Under the pieces are notes generated by a model. That model saw nothing but the letters and a program-made list of their open reading frames with translations, made no database searches and was not told the DNA's origin. Made by a program: the position numbers and the translations under genes. This document shows, in pieces, positions 34,874 to 47,071 of a stretch of DNA of 64,000 nt; the first letter of the stretch is position 1; every line of letters begins with the position of its first letter. Where the stretch lies: positions 2,946,823 through 3,010,822 of the forward strand of contig CM035304.1 of NCBI GenBank assembly GCA_002900995.3, in the 5' to 3' direction. The stretch is from Ganoderma boninense. Its lineage: Eukaryota; Basidiomycota; Agaricomycetes; Polyporales; Polyporaceae.

Positions 34874-37655
34874 TTAGGGACGGCTCCTCTTGGAGGGCTT
34901 GTGCTCGCTCGCGTCCGTCACCGCCTCGTCTGCGGCTCGCCTCTTCGATCCCGAGCGAGAGGTGGTCGAGCCTTGTGGGAAGTGGCGCTTAGGACGAACA
35001 TATCCCTTCGCAGGCTTCTTGTCGACCTGCCTATCGCCTACATGCCACACATCCTCCAGCACGTCGTCGAACAGCGCGAGGATCGCGTCGTGACTCTTCA
35101 GGTTGACGCTGAGTTCTTCGTTCTCGTCTCGCACCCGCTTCGCCAGCGCGGCCAGCTGTTTCGCTTCCCGCTCCTGCGCGGCACTGCTTGATGCGCCACG
35201 CGCTCGTGCGGCGAGGGCCTCGTCGGACTTGTGCTTATTGACGCGGATGTTCTGGAATTTCTTCTTGTGCGTCGGGACCCTGCCGATGGCGGCGGCGTTG
35301 GTGAGCGAGGCGGTGCGGGTGAGCATGGCGACGTCGAACGAGTAGTATGCCTTGAACCAGGACAGAAGCTTGTCGATGATGCGGTTGAGCGGGTGCTCCG
35401 GCGCCGGTTTCAGGTGTTCCGACTGGGCCTCGTCCTCCATCTCGGCATCTTGAGAAGCAGGAGGCGTACATTCGGACGGCAAGGGTGTGAGATAAGGATC
35501 AAAGATGTCCTTGTAAGCGGGAGAACGAGGAGGCGATGAGTCGACGAAGGATGGAGGCGGGGTACTCTGGGGCGTTTCGATAGGCTGAGGCGTAGGAGAT
35601 GGGGATGTGGGCCAGAAGAACCTCAAGGTCGTGTTCTGCGAGTCGCGATCCCCGTTGTATTCGGAGATATCGATGACGCCATATCTCATTGCGGCCTTCT
35701 TGGTCTTGCCACAACAGAAAATCCCGTCCGAGTTGACTCCTGCGGCGTCAAAGTAGTCGTGAAGAAACCTGCCCACTTCGCTGTCCTTCAAGTTATGGGG
35801 GAGATAGCGAATCGCGTAGTGAAGCAAGACGTGGAAAAACGACTCCAGTTCGTCCTGGATGACCATCTTGCGGAGAGGATCGTTGAGCGCGTGCGCGGAC
35901 ATAAACTGCCATGTGCCCTATGTAATAGTCAGGAATGCTGCACTGGTGGCGTTTAGATTCTATAAGGACTTACAGTGCGATCAGGCTGTCGACCTTCCAA
36001 CGGTCCGCGTTCGACCTTCTTCGAGAGCTCCCAGTCGTTGAGGAGCCCATACCACTCGCCATCGTCACGTTTATACAGAAGAAGATTACCCGAACTGATA
36101 TCACGATGGATGATACCCGCCTTGTAAGCAGCCGCATGTGCTGACGAGACGAAGGAAGACATCAGTATAAGTGTAAGGTGACGAATCAGAAGTAGCTTAC
36201 CTTGGATACAGCAATGCACGGCAGCGACAAGGTCGCACGAGTCCTCCCCGAATGCGTCGAGTGGCATCCCGACCTCAGCGACGACAAGGCGATAATGCGT
36301 ATGCTTCTTGAGTGGGCAGGCCGTCTCTGAGTGGAACTGCGACCAGAGCTCTTGCGAGAGGGTGACCTGGTTGGGGACATCGCCGTGGGCAACAAGGGTC
36401 GGCACGTATGGAACCTCGCTGTCGTTAAGGTACTTCAAGATCTTGCCCTCCTGGTCGATGTTGGCGTGATCGACGCGCCATGCGTCCTTCAGGTAGACGA
36501 ACTTTGCGTTTTTGAGAGGCTGGCCTTTCGTGGTAGCAGGAAGAGCGACGTATCCTCGCGTACCACGACCGGCCACACCAGGCGCCTGGAAGTGCGGCTT
36601 GCCAACGAGGTACCGACGTTTCAATAGCCGTCTCCCTGTCCCGGATGGCACAGGCTGGACCTCGATCAACCACCAAGGCCACTCCTCGTCCAGCGACTTC
36701 TTGAACAGCTCGCGCACGTAGCCGTGACTATCGCTGTCGTTCACAGCGTTGGCCTTCCTTCTCATCGCTTTCCCTGCAGCGCTGTGGGGAAGGACGCGCG
36801 TCACGGTCGGGTCGTAACCACGCTCGATGGAGGACAAAGCCGTGTAGGCGCAGAGGAACTCCATGAGCCAGCGGCCCTCTTCCTTCAGGCTGAACTTCTG
36901 AGTGGCGAAGATGCCGGAGCGGTCGAAGCGTACAATGCGCGCCTCCGTGCCGAGAAACAATATCATGAAGTGGAACATACGGTGCTGATACCGGAATATG
37001 AGCTCGGCGTACGAGAGGATCTGTCCGAGGGCTTCCTGGCGCTTGTCTGCCGTCGGCTCGCCGTTATCCTTGCCGTCGTCGAGAGGGTCTTGATCGGTCG
37101 AGTGGCACTTGCATTCGATGGAGAGATCGAGGCCCGACCAGTCGACGCGAGCGTAGACCGCCCCGTTCTCGGGAACCGGAGTGTGCTCGCTGGGGTACAT
37201 GCCGCAATCGACATACTGCTTGCTCGGATCGGTCTGGTCAGATTGGTAGGGGGTGGCGACAAAGGTGAAGTTGGCGGTGATGCCCGCCTCGTTCAGTATC
37301 CGCGGCTGTAGCGGTTGTGAGATCACTTCTATGACCAACAAGAGTGGCGCGAACACAAGACGACGCTCACCAGATCCTCATACATCTGCTTCTCACAAGC
37401 AGGGGCGTCCATGTTCTCGAAGATGTTGGGTTGAGTGGGCTCGTCAACATCGATGGATGGGAAGAACGTCTCGAGGAACGCTTTGATGGGGAGGAGGGTG
37501 ATCTTGCCGTGCATGTTGCAGCGAAGTTCGGCGCGGTTTTCTTCCAGGTTGGGAAGGGTGTTGGAGACGTGAGTGTTGGCCCTGTTGAAGCGGGGCGGGG
37601 AGTCGCTCTCTGGAAGAAGAGTAGATTCAGCAAAGCTCACGGAGCGAGGGGGCAT
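34874..37655 (-). CDS. FunK1 fungal-type protein kinase, copy 5 (intact)
   Basis: Exons 37655-37371, 37305-36201, 36140-35974 and 35917-34874 close to 866 residues without any break. The N-terminal lobe has RYQHRMFHFMILFLG, RFDRSGIFATQK, EWPWWLIEV and GVAGRGTRGYVALP. The catalytic loop is HRDISSGN (His475, Arg476, Asp477, Asn482). LLNDWELSK has Asp499-Trp-Glu in the DFG place. The block after the last intron is GTWQFMSAHALND, then ELESFFHVLLHYAIRYLPHN. The tail is Pro/Ser-rich, with a coiled-coil-like segment (REAKQLAALAKRVRDENEEL) and a basic end, KRRAADE...KRSRP, suggesting nuclear entry. All three intron positions match the plus-strand copies. This is the best candidate for a working kinase in the cluster. 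The nested transposon insertion begins 465 bp upstream of its start codon. Confidence 0.88.
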
Positions 37656-38119
37656 GGCGAAGGCGATAATAGAAGCGGGAGGGGAGAAATGGGTGGGATG
37701 GGGGGAGGAAGGTGATTGAACGCGACGAGACGATGGTTCGAAAAGATGGGGAGAGAGGACGTTGTTGCATACCTGCAGAGGGGTTTTGTTCTTTCCCAGT
37801 GTTATTCAAGTACCAATAAGGTAATATTTTCCTGCCCTGAGTCGGTTTACAGCGCAGTGAGCGTATTGAAGCTCAGATATGCTGGAGGGGCGGGACGCGG
37901 GCGGTGGTGGTTGAGAAAGAACGAGCTCAACTAGGAAAGCGCCCGTGACAGCCGAATGATCGAGTTGCGGCTGTTGTCTCAACCGCCCATACACGTTGGT
38001 CTCCTTCCAATCCAGAACATATTTACAGCTTATAATTTGTCCATGGCCGTTGATATCGTCGACTGTATCGCTGGTAATGCTGGACAACGTCCGAGTCGCA
38101 GGCGCCCACTGAGGTTGAA
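37656..38119. other. Upstream region of FunK1 copy 5
   Basis: 464 bp between the kinase start and the outer inverted-repeat element. It should hold the kinase promoter. The last six bases, GTTGAA (38114-38119), are the left target duplication of the outer element. Confidence 0.45.
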
Positions 38120-38145
38120 CAGGACCCCCGACAATTCACCCATAG

Positions 38146-38765
38146 GTATGAGGCCGAATCCGGACAAAATTTGGCTCCCAAAACCCCGATGCCTGATCGT
38201 ATCCGGACAATTTCGCCAAATTTTTTCGGAAAGCCTGATACCATCCCCGGACGAAATTCTGCGAGCAAGGCTAGGCCTGATCCCAGCAGCCTCCGGGCCG
38301 CGACCCTCGTCTTTACCAGCGCCACAGCCCCGACTATATTTGCTTTGTAATGAGATAAGAAAGCACCCTCTAATGGTGATAAGAATGTTCACCGAGGTCT
38401 TTACACCGGTTACAACGGCATACTAAGCCTCCTCTCGGCGTTAAACGCCGACAACAGCGGAAAAGCGCCGGAGGGAACTTTTCGTAAGTCGCCCCGTCCG
38501 TTCTGCAACGAAGTCAGTCAATTGCCGTGGGGTCGAATGCATCCAAAAACCTCCTAATAATGCTTTTTATGCCGAATTTTAGAAAAATCGTGCCACAGGA
38601 TGCCTGATCTGAGGACTCCGGACGATTTTGGCCCCCCAGACGGCCTGATCCAGAGCCCGGACAAATTTGAGAAAATTATCGGAGGCCTGGTCAAATCCGG
38701 ACGATTTTGGCCTCCGGACAGGCCTGATCCCTCGGACAAAAGTGGCCAAAATTTGGAAAATCGGA
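38146..38765. repeat. Degenerate subterminal repeat array
   Basis: At least six loosely spaced copies of a pattern GCCTGATC...CCGGAC(G/A)A(A/T)TTT, with partly inverted relatives such as GGCCAAAAT. Such arrays near element ends often bind a transposase; here that is inference. Confidence 0.5.
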
Positions 38766-38773
38766 TCATACCT

Positions 38774-39318
38774 CACCTGATCATCACATCTATCAGGTTA
38801 ATCAAACCTGCCATACACGTCAGTATGGCAGGTTAAACTGACCGGAAACCCTCCCAGCCCGCCCCTACCAGTACCTACGCAGATAATTCTGCTGCTTTCC
38901 CTGCAAGGAAAGGCCTCCCTCCTGCCTATTTCGAAGGCGGCAGAGGGGCGTTGAGTAATCCCCCGGCAGCCTCCGGCATGGCGTTCCGTATGGCGCCGCG
39001 TCACGCCCGCCACAGCCGCGCCATCACCACGCGCCTTCCGCCCATCACCGCCACTGTCAGTCCCCCGCCCCTTTGGCGCTCCCCGCCTTCGGACCCGTCC
39101 TCGCTGTGCCCGACGGCGAGCTCGGTCCCCACGCCTTCCCGCCCTTCCACTGGGCCAATTCCCTCCGTTCTTTTTTTGTGTTACGCATCTTTGTACGCCC
39201 AATCTATTCGTGCAGTTATCTGCCCTCGCATCCGCTGCCCTGGCCGCTCTCAACCCCCGCCCCCGACAGTGGTAAGCGCCCCGAGCCTTCCCGACTTGGG
39301 CATGTCTAGCAGCGAGGA
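38774..39318 (+). repeat. Left terminal inverted repeat of the KDZ transposon
   Basis: About 545 bp, matched in inverse at 47785-48332. It starts CACCTGATCATCAC and contains an inner short inverted pair, CCTGCCATAC...GTATGGCAGG, near 38809-38834. Confidence 0.9.
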
Positions 39319-39957
39319 TCGGGAAACGATCTCAATTGATGGCGACAACCGTGTTCCCCGACCTCCTACCATTCCTCCCTCTCCATGTCTGGGTCCTAAC
39401 AACCCTGCTAGATTAATACATCATGTCCCGCCCATAGGGACCTAGAGAGGAGGAAGTCTGGAGGGGCGGGGAGCGCAGAAGAGTTGGCTGCGCACAGGCG
39501 GTGGTACTAATGCTAATAATAGTTTGACATGTCGTGAATCGGGCCTGGATCTTACACTCCCTTGGGGGAGGGCTCCCGTACAGTGAGCGGCAAGTTCACC
39601 ACGCGTCAATATGCACTACAGTCCAATATATACACGCATATCTGGAACGGACGGACAGTGGAAAGAAGGGGGGAAGGAGGGCTGGTTGAACGGGAGAAGT
39701 TGAAGAAATCAGCATGCGCAAGAAGATCGGAAGCTACGGATCTCAGCCACCAAGGCGACGCGCTGACCGGCGCGTTTCGCTGACGTCATGCGGGCTCGCA
39801 ATTTTGCTAAGTCCTCCATCTGTAAGTACGTTGCGGGCGAGTTCGAGTGTATGGATAGTCAAGCATATATATCTATAGATTCACATGTGCATAGAGTAAC
39901 AGCATACAATGTCTATCTATTGTGCGTACAGGGATATTGAGACGGGCAGCGGATGGT
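39319..39957. other. Non-coding part of the KDZ transposon, left side
   Basis: 640 bp between the left inverted repeat and the 3' end of the HMG-like gene. No gene seen. Confidence 0.5.
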
Positions 39958-41882
39958 CTAGGCAGCCGCCGTGGGCAAGGCCGCGACCTTCTTGCGTGGG
40001 CCCCTCTTCACACCCGCGTCGGAGCGCTTCTTGCGCGGCCGCTTGGTGACTTGTACAAGGCCGTCGGCACCGCCGACGTTGTTGATGAAGACGTCGATTC
40101 CGTTACCGCCGCCGTCCACCTGGTCAAAGGTGCGCTTCTCGCCGCGAGTTGCGGTGACGTCTGTTGTCGGCGCAGCGGTCGGCGTGGACGCGACGGATGG
40201 AATGGGGGATGTGGTCGCGGGTGCTCGAAGGGAGGGCGCGTACTCGGAATGTGCGGTCTCGGCCGTTGACCCGGTGTGGGTGGAGTCCGGGTTTGAGAGG
40301 GGCGTGGCACCCGAGTTGTGGGGGAGCGGGGTGTCCGCGTTCTCGGGCGTGTTCACGTTCTGGGCCGTGTTCGCATTCTCAGGTGCGTTGCCAGGCGCGG
40401 CGTTGGGCACGTCGTCGGGCGCGTCGTCCGGCATGTCGTCGGGCGCGTCATCGGGCGTGTCGTCGGGCGCGTCGTCGGGCGCGTCGCCAAGTGCGGCGCC
40501 CTGGGCAAGGGGTGAGGCATTTACTGTGACAGCGGGCGGGCTTTGGCCAGCAAGGAAGTCCTGGCGCCACGTCTGCCACTCGTCATCAGAAAGCGAGCGG
40601 AAGCGGGCCGCACCGCTCTCGAACGCGCTGTAGATGATGCAGAGGATGGGGATGGAGCTAAAGTTACCCGGGGCCATGAATTTCTGGACCGGCCAGTTCT
40701 CCAGCACTACGCCGAACTTGAAGGTGATATGACGATCGAAATTGACGTAGTACATCTTCATGATCTCTCCTCGCGGAGAGGCCACAACTGCGAGCATCAC
40801 CGTAACAAATCAGCACACAGAGCGCAATGCAAACTGGGGGCACGTACGAAGTTTCGCCGCAATCAAGTTGGCAGTGCGGTTCTTCCATTCATTCAACTGC
40901 TTCCGATGGTTCTGCGTGAGAGCTGTTGGGATGGAAATCAGTAAGGAGCTGAACAGCTGATAGGAAAGATGACGTACACGAGACGCCAGAGATGCAGAAA
41001 CCTTCCATCCGGAGGGCGAACTCGAGCACGGTCTTCTTGGTGACGGTCTCGACATAGTGGGACACGCGGGGGTCACTGACGTAGATGAAAGGGGCGTTGT
41101 AGGAGTCGAGCGTGGGACGGACCGCCATCGTGAGGATACACATCCCCGTGCGGCCGCTGAGGTTGTCGAGCTGAAGGGGGGGTGTGAAAACGTTGGACAG
41201 CCATGAGAAAAAGAAGGTTGCATACCTCGCGCTGGACTACAGCGAGCGTCGCGCGCGTGTCGTGGAAGGAGTTGATGAGGACGTTCTGGACGCCTTCCTT
41301 CCGGTTCTCGCGGCGATCCTCGAGCTCCTCAACTCCGTCTCCGACAGCCGCCGCTTGCTCTTCCTCGGTCATGCTCTTCCAGCGTGCCGAAAGTTCCTTC
41401 ATGTGGCCTCCTGTGTGAAGGCGCTCCCGATCCCCGTGCGACTGCCCTGCAATCGCGTGAATTGGTGAGTTCGAAAGCCCGACCGGACGTAGAGTGCTAG
41501 ACTCGCCTTTGTTTAGCTCCCTCATTTCCCGGTGCACGAATGCATTCCAATTCGAAATCCTCTTCGGCTTGATCTTGATTTTGGGCTGCTGCATGATCAG
41601 GCGGTAATAGTAGTCGGGGCTGTGTGCTCCCTCGAACTGCTCGCTCATCGCCTCGGCGTACTTGTACATGGTCTCTCGGGCCGTCGTGAGCCCGTCATTG
41701 AGGTCGTCGCGTTTCTTCTCGCGCCGGTCCTTACGCTCCTGTTTCTCGATGTCCGTGAGCTTGACCCCAGCGCGCTTGCTCTTCCGGTGCCTCCAAGGCT
41801 CTTTGAATCGCTTGTTGCCGACCTTTTCGGCAGGTCGGGCAAGCTTCTTGAGAAGATCTTCGACGTTCGAGTGTGCCGGCAT
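39958..41882 (-). CDS. KDZ cargo: HMG-box-like protein with DAPDD repeats
   Basis: Exons 41882-41226, 41170-40978, 40922-40848 and 40787-39958 close to 584 residues. Near residues 100-180 the text KRISNWNAFVHREMRELN followed later by ELSARWKSMTEEEQAA has the layout of an HMG box (N-terminal proline and lysine replaced, tryptophans kept). That suggests DNA bending, but this is a judgement by eye. The central part (FALRMEGFCISGVSS, FMAPGNFSSIPILCIIY) is conserved-looking but unknown. The C-terminal third is low in complexity, with a 5-residue repeat (DAPDD, about seven units, DNA 40408-40487). It ends in basic stretches (KRPRKKRSD and RGPRKKV), likely nuclear signals. Being inside the transposon and codirectional with the transposase, it is probably an element-borne gene rather than a host gene. 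Confidence 0.7.
40408..40487. repeat. 15-bp tandem repeat coding DAPDD units
   Basis: Tandem units of the type TCGTCGGGCGCG in plus orientation, coding on minus for DAPDD, DTPDD, DMPDD and DVPN. Such arrays change length easily. Confidence 0.7.
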
Positions 41883-42069
41883 GGCTGATGCGGGAAGCGA
41901 AGAGCGTGCGAGTGGAAGCTTGTGGGAATGCGCCCGGATCCTGGAATTTTGTTGGAGGGCTGTTCAACAGAACGCGACAACAAGCACAAACTTAGTTCAC
42001 ATGACCATGTGTGGGCAGGCAACACAATTGATTGCACAAGCAAGCACTCAATCTACAAACATACATCTT

Positions 42070-43269
42070 CTAGATACAGGGAAACTTAATGTTTGCCCAC
42101 AGATAATGAGCATCTGTGCCATTGAACTTCTGTCCAAGAACCAAAGTCAGATGATGAACAAACTGATCAATGTTCGCGGCATGGACACGGGCTTGCAGGA
42201 GGGACCATAGCTCTCGCTCATTCACGCCGCGGATCATCAGAAACTCGTCCGCCTGTGGGCCGAAAGAAATGGGGAAGCGATAGACGTTCTCGCCCGCGGG
42301 TACCATGCTGGGAGGCGGGGTGATGATCCGAGCCAGGATCTGGATCGCGAGCGAGTCCTCGCGCTCGTGCACGACGTCCTGAGCGTCAGACATAGCGAGG
42401 GACGCAATAGCTGCAGCAAGGTAATCAACCGCTGCTCCCGTGGAAACGCAAGGAACCACGTACCGTGCTGAATGTCTGGGCCCTCCCCTTCGGCTGATGC
42501 GAACGAATCCTCGCTGCTTGACGACGCGCGCCTCATATGGGTACGGCTTCTCGAGGGGCTGGCGATATGCGCGGCGGCCGGCACAGGGAAGATCGACCTC
42601 GATTTGGAGGGGGACGCAGCAACTGACATGCGAGGAGGCGGGGCTGCCGGGCGCGGGCGCGTGTCCTCTCGTGGGAGATACTCCCGTGGTGGCGGAATTG
42701 GTTGCCCTTCGACGCGCAGGGGGAAGTTGGTCTCGGGCTTGTGCAACATGTAAATGATAGCTTCCTTCGCGTTCACCGCCTTCCCTGTGAACCTCTCCAC
42801 CGTTAAACGAGGTCCGATGTTCTTCTCGACGGCGTGCCTGCATGCTAGAATTAGCCCGCCCCACCTGCGAGAATCTGAGCACTCACCAATCAAAACCGAT
42901 CCACACTCCTGTCTCCCTCGAGTCCAGAGTTTTGCGGATCACATATATTGGGCAGCGGGTCTTGTGATTCGGAATGTCGAGAGCGCTCTGCTGAACGCTG
43001 TACGCGAGGGCGTGAGCATCGTGGGGCGAGTACCGTGCGAACGCCGTATTGAGAGCGTTCACGGCCGTGGCGTGTTCTTCGATGGCGCAGGATACCACGA
43101 TGGGCAGCAGATGGGCGAATGCTCCCATCGCCATTCCTGTCGGGCTTCGGGGGTGTCAGTACCTTGGTTTGAGAGGGCGCAATAATGGAAATACTCACCG
43201 CTGGGTGTGGATGCCCGGCTGCTCACCACCAAGAATCACGTAGAAAGGCCCGTTACCATTGGTGGCCAT
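42070..43269 (-). CDS. KDZ cargo: protein with viroplasmin-like start
   Basis: Exons 43269-43199, 43144-42887, 42837-42464 and 42410-42070 close to 347 residues. The start reads NGPFYVILGGEQPGIHT, similar to the opening of the short RNA-DNA-hybrid-binding domain shared by cellular RNase H1 and caulimovirus P6 (Cauli_VI). The usual downstream half of that domain is not evident. Then come HAHALAYSVQQSALDIPN, TGVWIGFDWHAVEKNIGPRL and KAVNAKEAIIYML. A Ser/Pro/Arg-rich linker follows (about residues 150-240), and a C-terminal part with ENVYRFPISFGPQADEF and VHHLTLVLGQKFNGTDAHY. No catalytic motif is seen. The second acceptor (at 43145) is chosen because it alone keeps the frame. It lies between the transposase and the HMG-like gene on the same strand, so a helper role in transposition is possible but unproven. 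Confidence 0.65.
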
Positions 43270-43580
43270 CGCGATCGTGCCGATGTCTTCCGACGTTGGA
43301 GGTCGAGCAAGGAGCGAAGCCAGACAGCTTCTGGCGCCCAAGAAGCGGATAAGAGTCCGAAGCGCTTGCCATTTTGGGAACGTCGGAAACCCGGCGCGCA
43401 ACATACAATATGTTATATCTCTGTTGTCCGTGCCTTTCATTGCGCGAAAAGTGTGCGGAAATATGTAACATGATGTGTACTTAGCCAAAGTAACCTTTAT
43501 TTCTCACTAATCGACCTCATTGGAGCCAACTTCGAAATCCGCTCGTACAAATGCATGGTGCGCAAACGAAGGTACAAGAT

Positions 43581-46500
43581 TTACGTTGCGAGTCCAGCCA
43601 AATAATCAATGATCGCTGACACTTCCCCCGTTGTCCCGTCATCCTCGTGCAATCCTTCATTCTCCAACAACTCGGTCAAGACGTGTTGTGCCTCGGGGGA
43701 TTCAGCGGAAGCGTCAGGAAGTGCCGGGGTGGCACGATCCGCGGAGTTGAGGTGACGACCGGGGCCCGAGATGCCCGAAAATCCCTTGAGAGCGTAGATA
43801 TGTTGAATGTAAGCCAGATTACGGGCATTCGCGGCCCGTCGATGCTTGCGAAACTCGTCAAAAGCTCCATACAACGGGTTCTTCCCATTAAGTAGCTTTG
43901 AGCCCACGTTGCGGAGCAGAATCTCCTCGTCGCGTATCCAGGTATGCATGCGACGAATCTCACGGTTCGCATTTTTGATCTCCTCGTGCGCGCGCTGAAG
44001 GCGGCGTGAAAGTCGAATGATGGCTCGCACTTCCGCGCGAGCCCATGGCTTCTCTAGGACCTCGTTGCGGGTTTCCTGTAAGAGTGGAAACTCCTCAAGA
44101 AACGTGTAGTGGGAAACACGATCCCAGTCGAGAGCTGGTCTTGGGGGCGTCATCTGGCTTGCGGCATTGTTGTATGTGCTGACTGCGTTCCGGATAGCCT
44201 TGCACCGCCGCTGCAGGCTCTTTGCTAGGTACGTACGAGCCTTGTATCCTGGAAGCAATCTGTCAGACTATGACGTCACCGTGCTTCGACACGCATGGGC
44301 TTACCCGTTTGCGCAAGATTCAGTCGATGTAACTCAAACAGCCGTTGTATTACGAGGCGCTGGACCTTCCCGAGTGCGCGATGATACCGACGATTGTTGA
44401 TATACTCGACAGTCTTCATGAATTGCGGCTCGCCCGGTTTCCAGCGCGAGTGGATATGAAACTCATCTTCGATTGCGATCACCTCCGCAGTTAGGCGTTC
44501 AACTCGTTCCTGGAGCTGTCGCCGGGTTCGCTCTAGCCGTCGGGTAGCGGAAAGATCGCCGGCGTAGTTCGTGGCTCCGGTGACTGGTGTCAAAAATGTC
44601 AGCTGTACAGCCCCATCCTCATCACGCGGCGCGCGTTTTCGGAAGCGCGCAGAAGTGTCTTGAAGCTCTTCCCTGAATGATAGAGTCAGCAAATACATAC
44701 AGGTAGGCATGTATTTATTACACACTGCGCTTTCAGCAAATCTTGAAGAGCTTCAACGTAACTTATAGTCCATAAGTTGCCTTCGTCTTCGTCCCGGAGC
44801 GTGGTGAAGTACTTTCGTTCTTCGCGGTCGTAATCTGCTAATTGTTCCGAAGTGATACCGAGCTCCTGGAGGGTGGCCGCCAACGCGCCGGAGTGTTTTT
44901 CAATGATGTCGAGGGCTTGCACATAGTTGTTATAAAGAAACAAGCCGATGTTCGCATATTTGTCGCTGTCCCATTGGCGGAAAAAGGCGTGGATGAAGGA
45001 CATTCGCCGGTATGCTGAGGCGTATCGGGTGACTGGGGCCAGGTGATTGGACGCGCTAAAAATCCGCTCCAGCGTCTCCATCTCCTCGAGGCCGATCCCG
45101 TCTATGACGTTGGGATGGTGTTGGACCTGGCAGTCATAGGAATGGGAGTACCCGTGGAATGCGTTCACACAGAAGCGGGAGTCGCTGGCTTGGAAAGCTG
45201 TCTTCACCGTGGTGTGGAGGACAGTCTCCCCGAAAGCACAACCGATGTCGTAGCCAATGAGCTTCTTGCCGGAGATCTTGTCTAAGATCTTGGCGACCAT
45301 GGCAAGGGGATACTTCGCGCTGTCAGATATGATAAGCGATGTCATGCTCCGGTCAATTAAAATGGGACGCAACTTACAGTTCTCCGCTTCGAACCATATC
45401 AGCAAGCCAGAGGATTCGCGCATGCCGACATGCGCACGCGAATATGCCTGTCTCATCAAATGTGCCCCACATCCGCTTCGTCTCGTCCGCTGCGGCAGCC
45501 TTCCAATGCTGTGCGCACGGCGCGGTTGTCTTCCCATCGGTATCCGTGGGGTAAGCCCCGTTGTCATGCTGTGCTGGTGGCTCGTCATCGCCACTGTCGC
45601 CGTGATCGGAGTCCGGGAGGTCGGGCTTGGCTTGTGCCTGGCGAGACTTGACTTCATTCGCGAACGTGTTGACATACTCCCGAGGAAGGAAGTAGTCGCT
45701 GTCGAACATGCGCGTGTCGCCGACCATCCGGCCACCCGATATTGCCATCCGTTTGAGGGAGTTGTTGCCGTCCAGTACAACCATGCGGCTCCAAGGCGCC
45801 GGCTCCTCTCCCTCCACCTGTGGGGTAGTTAGCATCGCCACCAGCTAGGCGGAAGATCTCGATCGCCTCACCTCGTACGAGCAAGGCGGACAGCTGTGGA
45901 CGGGCCGCCAATCAGGCCCATCACGCCCTAACTCCGTGTGGATGCGCTCCTCGACCCGCTGTTGAATCATCAGATAGATGTCAAAGGCATCTGCCAATCC
46001 AGTGCGATAATGGCGGCGATACGGGATCTGCATAGAGGTCAGTACTAGTGCCTGGCTTGTGGGCAAACTTATCTCACATAATACATGTAGCATATCATCT
46101 TGGCGAACGCCTCAACGCTGAATGACGCCTTGAACAACCGAATCACCCGGAACAGCTCCAATGTCTTGAGAGATATTGCGAGGGAAGGGAACAGCGGAGT
46201 GGTCCCGAGGTACCCGGCCAAGACGAGAGCCTCGGCAAACGTTTGATCCCCGGACACTGGGATGTCGGCCGACGTTGCCCCAGAGTAGATGTCGATCACG
46301 TCGATCGACACTACTGACGGCTCGGTTGTTGGGGATGCCGCTGGCTCGGCATCAAATGATGGGGCGCCTTCCGGCTGCGCGTCCGCAGGCTCAGAGCCAA
46401 GGGTAGATTCGGGTTCAAGCAAGACGCCTGAGGGGAACTTCCATCGCAGGTAAGCATTCACGAGAAGAGGAATTTTTGGTTTCCAGTTCGCGTCCAAGGT

Positions 46501-47071
46501 TCGAAGCCTTTGGCCCCAAGTTCGCCGGTCTTTCGTTACTCGAACGCTCGTGCTGGAAGGCGAGATGATTAGCGCTTGACAAGGCGGGGAGAAGGGAGGC
46601 ACGGACTGCGCATCTAGAACGTCGCGTATCGCATACGAGATCGATTCCTCTTCCTCAACATCCTCCCATTCATCCCCAGCTTCTGGGGCTCCAGGTCCAT
46701 CGTCCGGTGCATACATCTCGACATCCAATGAAACAGTGGCGTCTTGCTCGCCGGGGTTCTCCACGCTTGATGTCGTGTCGATGTCTTCCGGCCCCGGATC
46801 ATCGCCACGAATGGCAGCGAGTGTCGCACGGTTCTCCCGCCCAAGGCCTAATAACAGAAGTCAGGCACCGTGTGATAGGATAAGTACACGAAGCTTCTCT
46901 ACCGCTTCTGAGGGCGTTATAGCGCTCGGCTGCTCGCTGCCTCTCCGCAACAATGTCATTGATGCCGAATCGTTGGTTTCTGACTGACGAAGATGACGAA
47001 GAGCCCGGCTGAAAGACGGGGCCCGAAACGTTGACGTGGCGCGACAAGCCAGTGCGCCTCTGCTTCGGCAT
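43581..47071 (-). CDS. KDZ transposase (Kyakuja-Dileera-Zisupton), full length
   Basis: Seven exons (47071-46903, 46847-46078, 46027-45872, 45817-45378, 45319-44726, 44672-44305 and 44248-43581) close to 1,054 residues with no break. The N-terminus is polar and acidic (EWEDVEEEES), followed by TLDANWKPKIPLLVNAYLRWK. A Cys pair, SCPPCSYE (residues 358-365), precedes the first catalytic block MVVLDGNNSLKR (Asp381). The second block is IGYDIGCAFGET (Asp536), followed by NAFHGYSHSYDCQ and GLEEMETLERIFS. Long helical, basic segments follow and probably form the C-terminal DNA-contacting part. Asp381 and Asp536 match the first two acidic residues of the RNase-H-like core; the final Glu is not assigned. 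The gene lies on the strand facing away from the right end, with about 700 bp between its start and the right inverted repeat. Confidence 0.92.

Noticed and set aside
36724..37311. Plus-strand open frame of 195 codons
   Set aside because: Antisense shadow of exon 2 of the intact FunK1 copy 5.
39971..40633. Plus-strand open frame rich in GASSGAS repeats
   Set aside because: Antisense of the DAPDD-repeat exon of the HMG-like cargo gene.
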